Notes: generated by a model from the letters alone, not told the origin. A DNA stretch of 64,000 nucleotides from Isoetes taiwanensis (GCA_021234155.1 JAJEKV010000061.1:1094746-1158745); one strand, 5' to 3'; positions 21,184 to 31,240 are shown, counted from the stretch's first letter. Numbers and translations are program-made.

Positions 21184-22016
21184 TTAACTACCAAATGACT
21201 CTTCGAGTGCATCTGCCCATGTTTGTTCTATAGAAGCTATTGTTGAGCAGCCACCACTCTCATTAATGAGAGCGTCTATCAAGACCTGTCGTCGTGAAAG
21301 GGCATACTCATACGTAAACCAGTCTTGTGTAATCTGCAAGATATAATAATGTGCCAATGTTAGAATTGATCATTAAAAAGGGAATAATGTGCCAATTTCA
21401 AATTGATCATGAATAATGTACCTTTGAGTCTTTTCCAGAAATAAGTAGGTCAACAAACTTGTGCATAAATGCCATCACAAACAGCCCGCAAGATGTCAAG
21501 TCAGGTTGTTGCGGTACTTCAACGTAATTTATACCTTTGATGTTATTTTTCCTCAAGTAATCCATTCCTTTGGATGTCTGACTCATCAAGATCTGTGTGT
21601 GTAGTCTGCGCATATAAAATAGTCATGTAAGATTCAGCAAAACATTGAGATTAATTGAAATAAAAAACATATCAAAGGGATGTCATACCCTCTAATTGCC
21701 TTTTCATTTGTGGCAAAGCCATTTAAAGGGTTCAGGATATGTACAGCTGGTGCATCTAGAACTTTAGATTTGCTCTCAGCAAGAGCAAATATGGCCAGCA
21801 CGAAGTGTTCGTTCTCAAGTACAGGTACGAGGATGTATTGGCATTTAGCCATTACTAGCCCAGCAAGTCCTTGCTTCACTGCGTCTACGGCAGACTTCGA
21901 TGCATCATTTCTTTTCTTGTTGCTTGAAGCCTCCTTGAATAAAAAGTAATTGTAAGCAGAGAAGATATGGATTCTGCTTTTCCACTCCTGCGGCAACTTA
22001 TCATGCAAATACCTAA
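21184..22016 (-). CDS. Ulp1-like (C48) protease gene, 3' exons 8-10
   Basis: Three minus-strand exons with GT-AG introns: 22016-21690, 21607-21421, 21334-21184. The first continues the reading frame left at 10191 and contains RIHIFSAYNYFLFKE and YILVPVLENEHFVLAIF (catalytic His in EHF; usual HW), then HILNPLNG where the catalytic Asp (DS) is Asn. The second has VPQQPDLTSCGLFVMAF, with the oxyanion Gln region and catalytic Cys. The third ends ...ALEESFGS and TAA at 21184. Ulp1 enzymes cleave SUMO or other ubiquitin-like proteins. Ulp1 genes are known passengers of plant MULE and CACTA transposons. Gene order suggests one gene of ten exons broken by the inversion within intron 7. Confidence 0.8.
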
Positions 22017-22070
22017 TTGAGCACAAGGTCACAAATAAGAGCATATTCGTAAAAAAGCTTTCCAAATTTT

Positions 22071-22614
22071 TCGGGGCTACTTATTGGCCGCACGCAGTCG
22101 TCAGAAAAGTGTGGGTTGATAAGCACAGGACCCCACGAGTATTCCAGGTGGGCGAATCAGTTTGGCTCAAGATTAAGGTTAAGCAAGTCAAGCTTAAGAC
22201 TGCAAAAAACTGGCACCCAGATGGGCTGGGCCGTTCAAGATCATTGAACGTGTTGGAGAACAGGCATATCGCTTGGATTTGCCACCCCGCTTGAAGATCC
22301 ACAAGGTCTTTCACGTGAGTCTTCTGAAGCAACACACCCCTGATCCAGAAGAGATGTTGGATACACCCACCCTCCTTGAAATGACATAAGAGCATCTAGA
22401 AATAGTGCCTGAAGTTATTCTTGATCGAGCCTATAAGCAAACCAGAAGGACTCAAATGTTGCAATATTTGGTTAAGTGGAAGCACTTGCCGGTTGAGGAT
22501 GCTACGTGGGTGATGAAGATAGACCTTGAGAAGCACTATCCGGACTTCATGCGCGAATCTCAGGGCTGCACCATCAACGATGTCATCAACCCCACACCCG
22601 GCGGTAAGCTTTGA
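22071..22614 (+). pseudogene. Chromovirus integrase C-terminus with chromodomain
   Basis: It starts with LLAARSRQK, shifts frame once, then reads VWVDKHRTPRVFQVGESVW. After a second shift near 22220 it reads GEQAYRLDLPPRLKIHKVFH and SLLKQHTPDPEEM. After a TAA near 22387 a chromodomain follows: VPEVILDRAYK, MLQYLVKWKHLP and ATWV (aromatic-cage type positions Y/W/W-like), to KHYPDF. Chromodomains in this position define chromoviruses and bind modified histone tails to direct insertion. The segment joins the minus-strand pol end (VSKVEVSQQLL at 10236) with only a few residues missing. Confidence 0.9.
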
Positions 22615-23280
22615 AGGCTTGATTCGACGTGAATCATGCAGTAGGCTGCAGGGGTAGATGCATCGTGGTTAAAAGTAGTTACTGATGATGAGATCACCTT
22701 CGTGTTATCTAGGGCGTGGTGTATTGTCAATGTTGGCATGACCGCGGATTGCTTGGAAAGCATGTAGTTGATAGGACGCGTTCATCTCGGCTATAATGGG
22801 AACTTGGCCATTCTTTATGCCGCAATGAATTGCGAACCATAGGCATCATAGGTTCCCTTGTAGATAGGTTTTTCTTTTATTTTCTTATAGGGGGTGGTCC
22901 CTTCAACCACAACTTACTTATAATATGTATATATACTGATGTATTGACATGTGCAGGCCAGTGAGCGGTGCGTGACCTGCCCATGTACAGAGGGTTGCTG
23001 ATGGCCCAAGTTTTCCAGTTTTCATCTTGTCTACATGAGTTCGATCTTCGTAGTGCGATGTTTGCTATTGGACTTCGGTCCTTTAAACTTCTTTTTCTCA
23101 TGATAATGTCAAATGCACCTTGGTGCTTAAACACTTATGTGGTTTTTAAATTCTATTTCTATTACCTTCGGCAATAAGAAATTACTTTACTTTTCGTACG
23201 TATAACTTATTATGTTCCATTTTATTAAGATGTGTATCATTTGTTTTAACTAACCCCAATGCTGAGGGCAACATTATTTC
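22615..23280 (+). other. Chromovirus 3' untranslated region
   Basis: About 670 bp between the chromodomain stop and the polypurine tract. No coding potential recognised. Confidence 0.6.
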
Positions 23281-23294
23281 TAAGGGGGGGAGAA
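23281..23294 (+). promoter_or_regulatory. Polypurine tract
   Basis: The run TAAGGGGGGGAGAA immediately precedes the 3' LTR (TGTGACG at 23295). It is the expected plus-strand DNA primer site. Confidence 0.85.
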
Positions 23295-24757
23295 TGTGAC
23301 GTTCCACGTATTTATACGGTATACGTATAAATATACTGACACGTCACGCAGTAGGAATACGCCACCATGGGGTATGTTAACCTAGGGGGGTGACCTAAAA
23401 GGGATTAATTTAGCTATGCTAAATTAATAAAGGGTTAGTTAAAGGTTAAATACCTAAAATTAAGGAATAATTATTTAATTAACTTGATTAAGCCAATTAA
23501 GTTAATCTAATTAATTAATTAAAAGGAGGACACCTGGCCAAACTCGATTGGCCATTAGAAGACTGTTAATTTGGGGCAGCAAATTGGATCCCTATCCCAA
23601 TTTGCCCCAAATCGATTCCAAGGAGAGGAGCTGCTGGGCGCCCAGATTGATTGAAGATGGAGATGCCACATGACAATGGATCCAGCAGGAATTCGGGTTA
23701 GTGGATAGATTAGCTTGACCTTCTAGGGCCAGCGCCTCTGTTTGTCTTTGATTATGATTAACCCTTGTTTGATAGTTAGAACTGTTCTCGACTATGGATT
23801 ATGCTCTGTGATGTATGGATGGATGTATCTTTGGTAGTATCTTTGTTAGCTCTTCCAGAAAGCAAGATCCCACCGAGCTGTGGAATCTATGGCATGATTG
23901 AAGCACCAGACAAGGAGCCATGGTGATGAAGTGTGGGGTGGGGTCTCGCCTGAGCATAAAAGGCTACGGGGACTCCTTCAGTGAGCTAGGCCTAATAGCC
24001 GGCTAGTGAACTAGGCCGGGTATGGGTCTGACACTCCCTGGGTACAGTGGTGTGATCATCCTGTACTTTGTGTAGATTTAGGGGAGTAGGTCGGGTACGG
24101 ATGCGGGGGTCGCTGATGCGGCACATATTCTCTAGCTCACCCATGGAATCACTGCGACTCTGGGAAGGGACACTTCCCTGACCTGCCTCATCGGACCGGG
24201 GAGATGTAACCCGGAGTAGTCCCAAAGGGTGATGCCTTGGGATTGCGTCTCCAGAAGGCTACAATGACGCCATAGCTTGATTCAGCTCATCTGCAAAGTG
24301 TGCATAGGAGGGGCGGATGGAGTGGACAACCCTAACCGATGTTCTATGCCAGCCAACGCCATGCCAAGATTCCGTCTGCTGATCTCCTGAGACCTAGCCG
24401 TCAGTCGATCCTCATTGGAGTCTGAGCCGGGGTAGAACCAGGGGTTTTGGGATGTTTTCTTTAGTATTTAATGCATCTACTCTGTTATTATCAGTTGGAT
24501 GGATGTGCCACCCTTCGTGGTGGTTACTTCTTATATGATTATGCTGTATGCTAATCTTGTATGCACGCTTCCGCGACCTAGGAGTCCCATTGAAGGCGTG
24601 GGCCGAATGACACCTCCGTGTCCTTCACCCGGGCATCTTTCTATGGATGGACCGAGTTAGACGGGGGGCCCTGTTCATGGCGAGTTGGTTGCCATGGGAG
24701 GGGAAAGTCCCCCTATGTATACGTCCGGAGCGCCGTATATGTTCAGGGAGCGTTATA
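23295..24757 (+). repeat. 3' LTR of chromovirus
   Basis: 1463 bp, near-identical to 3673-5209. The terminal CA has become TA. The flank GCCTA (24758-24762) is the right target-site copy. Confidence 0.92.
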
Positions 24758-24762
24758 GCCTA

Positions 24763-26815
24763 CAGTTCCTGCTGTCTTCAACCAAAATCCTCAACGTGAA
24801 GATATGATCAATAGTTGAGTGTCAGGGTCTAAACCTTGTTTGCGTGAGGGTTTGCACATCTGTTGCCTCTGCCCATCTGGTCAACATATACTCTAGAATG
24901 CCGGCTAGTACTTCTGCAAATACTGACGACTATGCTTGTCCGGTAATTGGCTGGGTAGTGTGTATCTCCTGCCTTGTAAATGGGAACAACCCTGCGTGTG
25001 ATCCATTGTCGAGAGAAACCTTCCTATAGCACCTATTGAACAGAGTAGTTAGGACTGGTGCTATTGGCTGCCTTGCCCACTTGATCCCAAAACATCTTTT
25101 TGTTGTAGGGTTTCCCAAAACAACTTTCTGTTGCAGTGCCGAGTAGCCAATCAGCTGACCTGTTTGCTCCTCTAGCATGGGCGTCTGCAAAATTCCCTAC
25201 CAAGTCGTCCATAGAGGTCGGTCTAGTAGCTTGCCCAGCCAGCTTCAGGTAGAGTGGAAGGTGATCTGAGTCGGCCTCCTCATCTCTATACTATATTTGC
25301 CCACTCAGAAGTGATTGATGACATGCATATCATGTTCAACCACTAACGCAAGTCCATCAGACTAGAACCTCCACCCTGGTTCTCCTGAACCTCGATCTGA
25401 ACAACGCGCATACATCCTGTACACCGCATTCTGCATACCCACAGGGATCCCTAGTTGTCGCAATCTTGCCTCAACTTTTTCCAAGGCACAATGTCAAAAG
25501 CCTTTACGAAGTCAAAGAAACAACAATATAGGTCTTGCCGACAGTTCCTGCTGTCTTCAACCAAAATCCTCAACTTGAAGATATGATCAATAGTTGAGTG
25601 TCAGGGTCTAAACCTTGTTTGTCTGAGGGCTTGCACATCTGCTGCCTCTGCCCATCTGGTCAACATATACTCTAGAATGCCAGCTAGCACTTCTGCAAAT
25701 ACTAACACCTATGCTTGTCCGGTAATTGCTGGGTAGTGTGGATCTCCTGCCTTGTAAATGGGAACAACCCTGCTTGTGATCCATTGTCGAGGGAAACCTT
25801 CTTATAGCACCTATTGAACAGAGTAGTTAGGACTGGTGCTATAGGCTGCCTTGCTCACTTGATCCCAAAACATCTTTCTGTTGTAGGGTTTCCCAAAATA
25901 ACTTTCTGTTGCAGTGCCGAGTAGCCAATCAGCTGACCCGTTTGTTGCTCTAGCATGGGCATCTGCAAAATTCCCTGCCAAGTCGTCCGTAGAGGTGGGT
26001 CTAGTAGCTTGCCCAGCCAGCTTCAGGTAGAGTGGAAGGTGATCTGAGTCGGCCTCCTCATCCTTATACTATATTTGCCCACTCAGAAGTGATTGATGAC
26101 ATGCATATTATGTTCAACCACTAACGCAAGTCCACCAGACTAGAACCTCCACCCTGGTTCTCCTATCTACATGCACATATGGGGGTAAGGCCATTGTGCC
26201 AGGCCATTGCAAATCACCAAGTCAAGGATACCACAGAGTAGAAGCAATTGCCTGCCAAAGTGCATGACCTGGTTGTCATCTGATATTTGTGGCCGCCCCT
26301 CCGCGGGACGCAGTTGCAACACATCGTCAGCCAAGGGGTCAAGTCTTATGGGCTGCTCTACTCTTGTTCCTGCATTGAAATCTCCAAGGAGTATGACACT
26401 GCCCAACTGCTTATGTTACTGTATGCCATCATATAGATTGACATAAGGATCCATCATATCCACATCTAAATGGGCGTGATAGAAGTTTCTTTCTACATGT
26501 GGGAAATAGAAGGCAACTAGGAAGAGAGGGTTGTCGCTACAGTTATGCACCCGCACCCACAAGTATTGGTTGTGTTTGTACCTATTTATATCGCCCCTTC
26601 TATCATTTTCAGTAATCCGTGTTCTCATGAGCTTCTTTGTTTTTTGCTTCTTTGGCCCCACGAGCTTTGTGGATTCATCTTGCACTACGTCCACTGTGTA
26701 TTCTATCACGAGATTGTTTGGATCCATTATTTGGTTAATCCGCGGGTCCTGGGCCCAATCCGCTGCCAGAATCAATACTTTGCTTGGTTGTGGGAGCTCA
26801 CATTAGTATGAAAAA
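24763..26815 (-). mobile_element. LINE, 5' portion (right of the chromovirus insertion)
   Basis: Read on the minus strand it begins near 26815 with an AP endonuclease-like domain (LWVRVHNCSDNPLFLVAFYFPH; VILLGDFNAGT with the GDFN catalytic motif at ~26390), continues through a linker (LPLYLKLAGQATRP) and enters the reverse transcriptase (VVPIYKAGDPHYP; FRP-x2-STIDHIFKLRILVEDS; FFDFVKAFDIVPW). Stops and shifts interrupt it. The RT part is present twice (24763-25385 and 25386-26164) owing to a tandem duplication. With 2880-3672 it forms one LINE of about 2.8 kb. Confidence 0.8.
25386..26164 (-). repeat. Tandem duplicate within the LINE
   Basis: 25386-26164 repeats the segment made of about 3485-3672 plus 24763-25385. 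Each copy starts with GAACCT...ACATCCTGTACACC and ends CCACCCTGGTTCTCCT. The right copy is uninterrupted and reveals the empty chromovirus target site (TTGCCGACAGTTCC at 25537-25550). Confidence 0.88.
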
Positions 26816-28770
26816 CCTACGATTTGGCTACCCGAACCTGTAGAATGGGCAAAAAATCCCCCACGAACCTTACCGAACCTCAGGTTCGAGCAACCGAACC
26901 TGTTAAACGCCATTATTACTTGTTGTTTTACTCATTAAGCCTAATTCTCCCCTCCCCCCAATCTTCCCACGGAACTGAAGCTTCAGACAGTACTTCCAGC
27001 GGGATACCACAACAATGCCTCAATTGGGCACCAAAGTTTATGAGAGCATCTCGAATTTTGGATTGATTCTATCCTCGCCCATATCCGGAGGAAATTTCTC
27101 TTCTTCCTTCGTATTTTGGTGAAGAATTGCATCAGTTTTGGTCGCCGGATTGCGGAGCTCTCAAAGCGATCAAAGCGTGTCAAATTTTCTGATCTATGGC
27201 AAAGGTAACAGTTCTGTAGATTTCAGGTAATGACAATGAGTTAATTTCTTCTTCATAACAAAAAATGAAAGGCCAATTCGGGGTGAAGGTGCCCAAGAAC
27301 TGCTTGCTCTATAAAAATCAATTTAACCAGAAGGAACAGGTCGACAAAGAATGCTCTTCGACTTTCTGGTGCAATGAATATTGATCTTTGGGCGCGTGGG
27401 AAACTCTATCCCATCGGCCCGATCACCAGAAGACCTCCATTTCATTCTGCATCGGGGCTTATTCATTTTGCCTATAAGGGTAAAGAAGGTCTGCTTGGAT
27501 ATTGCAATAATATTTCCAGTCATTCTGATGTGCATTTAAGAACAATGTATACTAAATTGTATGGAGTGCATTGCAATATGGTAGCACACTGTAATTACCT
27601 CCAACAATGTAACTATTTCCTAACCAACAGGCCTAAGAATGCAGATGACCTGCAAGCTTTCAATCAAAGGTTTCTCAAGGAGGTGGAGTCCCTTAAACAA
27701 GGATTGAAGAGTTGCTCTGAGGACCATGACAAACTGGAGAGGAAATTAAAGAGATTGAAAATGACACCATTGGGCATGAAGGAGAGGAAAAAGGAGTTGT
27801 AGCCCCCACCATCTACTTGCTCCTCGTGGTGGGGACTCTAGAAGAAGAATCCACGCTATTTAAAAATATGGTGGATCCTACTATGGCTGAAACGAAGAAG
27901 AGAAAATCTTGTAAACTAAAGATGATGTCATAGATATGTTGAAGCTTCCTGGAGCAAACCACTTAAGAAAAGCTATTGTTGAACAGGTGCTTGCTGAATT
28001 GGGAAAGAGTCAAACTCCTGATAGCTTCATGTTCCTGGCTATGGAGATTATGAGGTTGAATGGCATTTGGCTGCCAATCTAAAGACCATCAAGTGCATGT
28101 ATAACATGAAACATAGTTCTGGTAAGACCATCCATGCATGCCTTTACTGTTTGTATGCTAGGATAGATGATAAGGGGAAGCGAATGAGTACTCTCGAATG
28201 TGACCAGGGTGTTGAACCAACGCGTGAAAAGGAAGACGATACTTTGATCCCTATCCTTGCAATTCCTGTGAAGAGAGTACACGTATGCACTCTCCGTGCC
28301 TTCTTAAAAATAGTGGATAAGATGGTGTACATGAGCATTCTCTTTGCTTGGAATAAGTGTCCACAATCAGCTAGAGAATAGTGTATGAAAGATGTTGAGA
28401 ATGTACTTTTTGATCTTGGTCTTCATGGTGGTGACTATAAAATCTTGCAAGATCCTAAGAAGGGAGGGAATGTGCCAAGCCATCTATGGGTGGGGTGAAA
28501 GTTAAAAGATTTCTGCCTTGTACAAAATTATGTAAGAATGGATCCTTGTCAGCTGGTAAGTGGGAGGGGTACAAGGACTTGCTGGTAGCAGAAGATGACC
28601 GCACTTCACGTGGGAGGGCAAAACTGAAGAAAATTAAAGCATGACAGAACCTGAGCAGTCTGGTAGCTTTAATGGCAGAGAAGAAAATGGTGGGTGAAAA
28701 GTTAGATGAATTCAGAACAGCAGTAACTGAATTCACAAAGTCGTTTATACAGGCATGGGGAGAATGATAT
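26816..28770 (+). pseudogene. Decayed ORF cluster of unknown, probably transposon, origin
   Basis: Several plus-strand open segments look like pieces of one protein: 27374-27802 (MNIDLWARGKLYPIGP; a coiled-coil EVESLKQGLKSCSEDHDKLE), 27930-28080 (LKLPGANHLRKAIVEQVLAE; MRLNGIWL), 28067-28381 (LAANLKTIKCMYNM, then HACLYCLYARIDDKGKR; VKRVHVCTLRAFLKIVDKM) and 28480-28770 (MGGVKVKRFLP; a Lys-rich helix). The A-N-L-K...C-x2-C-x2-Y pattern resembles parts of uncharacterised transposase-like proteins, but I cannot name the family. At 26843-26905 ACCGAACCT-type motifs, including palindromic CGAACCTCAGGTTCG, may mark an element edge. Confidence in coding origin is moderate and in function low. Confidence 0.4.
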
Positions 28771-29239
28771 GTTACACATTACATTCATATACTTCACGCC
28801 CATAGCTTGTGGTTTGCCAAATAGTACGGGAGCTTGGGAATATGGAATACGCAGGGAATGGAGAAGTCACATAAACAAGCCAAGAAGGCTTTTTTTAGGT
28901 TCACCCAACATCGAGGTTCGTGTGGTAATTCATTGCAATAGATGTGTCAATGGTTCTACAGAAGGATTATCTGCAAGCTAGAGAAAAAAGATAAGGCAAA
29001 ACAAGACACGACTTTGGCTATAGTATTGAGGAGAAAAGCTCAGCAGGAAAAAAGAAAGCAGATATGGTGTAGATCTAGTGCAGCACAAAATTTAAGGGAG
29101 TGGAGATCCACAGGGATCAGACAAAGTAGAAGATATACTTATGGGGTTTCGAATGTATGAGCAAATCCGTATTAATAGTATAACAATGTTGAGCATAATA
29201 TACAACCCTAGTGCATGTATGATGCTATCTTGGTAGCAT

Positions 29240-29351
29240 GGGCACGGTGCGAATTATGTTGGCATTCAATAATGAATAGTCATTAATTCGCATCGTGGCC
29301 ACAGTGCGAATATTAGTTATCCTATAACTATAGGATAACTAATATTTGCAC
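29240..29351. repeat. Cluster of hairpins sharing GTGCGAAT
   Basis: The sequence around 29309-29350 is a near-perfect palindrome (GCGAATATTAGTTATCCTAT pairing with its complement, ~9-base loop). Just upstream ACGGTGCGAATTA pairs with TAATTCGCATCGT (29246-29298). Both stems contain GTGCGAAT/ATTCGCAC. It could be a miniature foldback element or a structured RNA. No ORF is present. Confidence 0.6.
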
Positions 29352-29478
29352 CGTAATTTCTAAACATAAGTTTATACCTACAATTTCTAGGTCGATACAG
29401 ATACAGATTACATATAACCAAACCAAATAATACACAGACATACTACTAAAAGTTTTTTATTAAGAAAAAACTAACACT

Positions 29479-29619
29479 TTACATGCCTCGAAAATATTTC
29501 GTCAAAGCAACATCCCTCTGCATGATTATCACCCTCTTTCCATGCACGACACACTTCATACAGTCTTCAAAACACCTGACCATGTAATTCTCAGCTGCCT
29601 CGTGTAGAGCATCAAGGGC
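29479..29619 (-). pseudogene. Divergent histone H3-like fragment
   Basis: The minus strand encodes 46 residues that follow the H3 fold from helix 2 to the end: ALDALHEAAENYMVRCFED, then CMKCVVHGKRVIIMQRDVAL and TKYFRGM before a stop. Each block matches H3 ([41 protein letters not shown]) with many substitutions. The sequence is interrupted at 29620 by a 5'-truncated LINE. Beyond it (30271-30333, minus) a stretch ending KMNLKFDRS resembles the preceding H3 loop (KTDLRFQSS), so the insertion split one H3-like gene. Residues such as AAENYMV and D-x-M-x-C recall CENH3 more than canonical H3, but this is weak. Confidence 0.7.
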
Positions 29620-29625
29620 CGTGAG

Positions 29626-30262
29626 CACTCTGATGACCGCTTGCCTCATCAAGCTATGATAGCTTCGGAGCAGCAAGGCTGGTTGCATGACGTCATGGAT
29701 TGGGCAGGCCGGTGGGGGGTGCAGGAGAGTAACTGGCCATGTTGTAAAGCTGATGCCCGAGCTCTTCTAGAAAGGTTAGCAGTTAGTAGACTGTGGCAGG
29801 ACCCTGGCAGTAGGATGAAACTTTATCGCCTCAATGTGAACCCAATGGGAGAATATAAGCACCAAGAATACTTGTTGGCTGACATTCCGAGATCCATGAA
29901 ACACCTCATTGCCCGTTACAGGACTTGTTCAAACAGATTAGAAGTGGAAACTGGCAGATGGTCGAAGACTCCAATGGAGGAGCGGTTTTGTAAATTGTGT
30001 GACACAGGCAGTATTGAGGATGAGAACCATGTGTTTATTCACTGTCCGGCATACAGCGATATACGGGCTAGAGTTGATTTCCAGTTTTCTGATTTTCAAA
30101 CATTATTGTTGTTGCCGTCATATAGTTTAGGACTTTATATCAAAGCGGTGGATGCACACCGTAGTTTCTTGCTTAAGAACAGTTAAGATCTTGTAAATGA
30201 GCGCTCCATGGCCTTTTAGGGCCCCAAAGAGCTTGATCAAATAAAAATAAATAAAATTACCT
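29626..30262 (+). mobile_element. 5'-truncated LINE fragment
   Basis: It encodes the C-terminal part of a LINE ORF2: DRLPHQAMIASEQQGWLHDV, NPMGEYKHQEYLLADIPRS, then a zinc motif CKLC...H....C with CPAY, to 30186. The same domain is present in the LINE at 56825-57442 (NDRLPCQAMM; EQSYLLADIS; CPSC...CPAY). It ends in an A/T-rich tail (AAATAAAAATAAATAAAAT, ~30240-30259). It inserted into the H3-like relic. Confidence 0.82.
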
Positions 30263-30270
30263 TCTTGCAA

Positions 30271-30333
30271 GCTTCTATCAAACTTCAAATTCATTTTTCC
30301 ACATTTGCCAATACAAGTCCATTTGCTAAGGTT
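30271..30333 (-). pseudogene. Possible upstream piece of the H3-like relic
   Basis: Minus strand reads NLSKWTCIGKCGKMNLKFDRS, ending exactly at the LINE edge. The last part aligns with H3 loop 1 (KTDLRFQSS) and joins the 29619 fragment in the right register. Short and divergent, hence tentative. Confidence 0.4.
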
Positions 30334-30345
30334 CGTCTGTGCCTA

Positions 30346-31073
30346 TGCCTACCTGCAAGCTTCACATAGTTTAGCACAACAGCTTTAAAATACCAGCAGA
30401 CTATGCTTTTGTAGAGGCAAAGGCTTGAGCTGTGCATATAAACAGCCCTGGAGGTCAAGACCACAAGTACTTATACCCGGGTGTTGATCAAGGTGCAAAT
30501 CTTGGATCAACAGGTGCCAAGGGGGTTGTTGGGCATATTCGAGCTACCAGAGTCTGCGTCCCATCTGGGTCACCTTTCGAGTGAAACTTGCTTATTCGGC
30601 CTACTCCATGATGATTAGAAATTTTCCCTTAGAATTAACCTTACAATACGAAAGGGCTTAAGCTTGAAAGATCTAAAATTGGGGGGGTACTTTTCAAGAG
30701 ATCTTTCTCCACTTTTTTTTTTTAAGTATGAATATATTATAACTAAGGGTTATTAATTAAAGTACCTTTTCTAATTACTTAACTATCTTTCAAAGTTTTC
30801 CTATTTGTTTTGGGCCACATATTGGTCATCACACCATTTTCTTTGCAAGCTTCCTATTGTAAAATGGGGCTCATGAACAACTTCGAGCTCAAATTTACTA
30901 GAAGGTTTGTTTTGACTCTCTATTCAAAATCAGCTTAACTTAACAACTAGATTTAACTTGCTAAATTCTCCCAAATTCGAGGTTCATATTGGGGTTTTAC
31001 CTCCAAATTTTCTACTAGGCCAGTAAGCTATTTAGGAAAATTGCCGTTGCTTGATCTTGGTCAACCAAGATCA
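30346..31073. other. Non-coding stretch, part of an LTR-element leader
   Basis: No ORF is evident. The right end (about 31049-31073) carries the perfect hairpin GATCTTGG-TCAA-CCAAGATC next to a primer-binding site, so at least the last part is the 5' leader of a minus-strand LTR element. Confidence 0.45.
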
Positions 31074-31075
31074 TT

Positions 31076-31240
31076 GCTCTGATACCATTGTGACGCTCCT
31101 TGCGATATATATGACGGCCCGCCGTATACATCGAAGGACCTTCCCCATCCAACGGCACCCGTCGTATAGGCCCTCTGTCTAACTCGCGTCTGGGGTCCAG
31201 ACGATCGAGTAGAGGACACAGAGGTGCCATTCCACACTGA
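31076..31240 (-). repeat. LTR remnant related to the chromovirus LTR, with PBS
   Basis: GCTCTGATACCA (31076-31087) is the complement of TGGTATCAGAGC. The adjacent TGTGACGCTCC (31089) onward matches the reverse complement of the end of the 3673-5209 LTR: similar CGCCGTATACAT, CCTTCCCC, GGCCCTCTGTCTAACTCG and GGACAC-GAGGTG blocks. It is a truncated 5' LTR end of a related but diverged element on the minus strand. Confidence 0.75.

Larger units (their letters stand above)
16295..22070 (+). mobile_element. Nested DNA transposon, right part (inverted)
   Basis: It starts with the same 21-bp end as 7012, next to TGGC (complement of GCCA). It contains a transposase gene on the plus strand, then a HAD-type phosphatase gene and the 3' exons of the Ulp1-like gene on the minus strand. 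It ends at ~22070, where chromovirus integrase sequence resumes. Re-inverted and joined to 7012-10235 it makes a transposon of about 9.0 kb with three cargo-like genes reading toward a convergent transposase. Confidence 0.85.
3673..24757 (+). mobile_element. Ty3/gypsy chromovirus, ~21 kb with nested transposon and inversion
   Basis: Two long near-identical direct repeats (3673-5209 and 23295-24757) start with TGTGACG and end TTACA/TTATA. The left one is followed by a tRNA-iMet primer-binding site and the right one is preceded by a purine tract. The flanks GTCGA (3668-3672) and GCCTA (24758-24762) are decayed copies of GCCGA, which is what the unbroken LINE duplicate carries at about 25539-25543; this confirms both ends. 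Inside are ORF1, a nested DNA transposon, ORF2, gag and pol. The interval ~10236-22070 is inverted, so gag and most of pol now read on the minus strand while the integrase C-terminus and chromodomain remain on the plus strand. Without the nested transposon the element would be about 12.1 kb. Confidence 0.9.
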
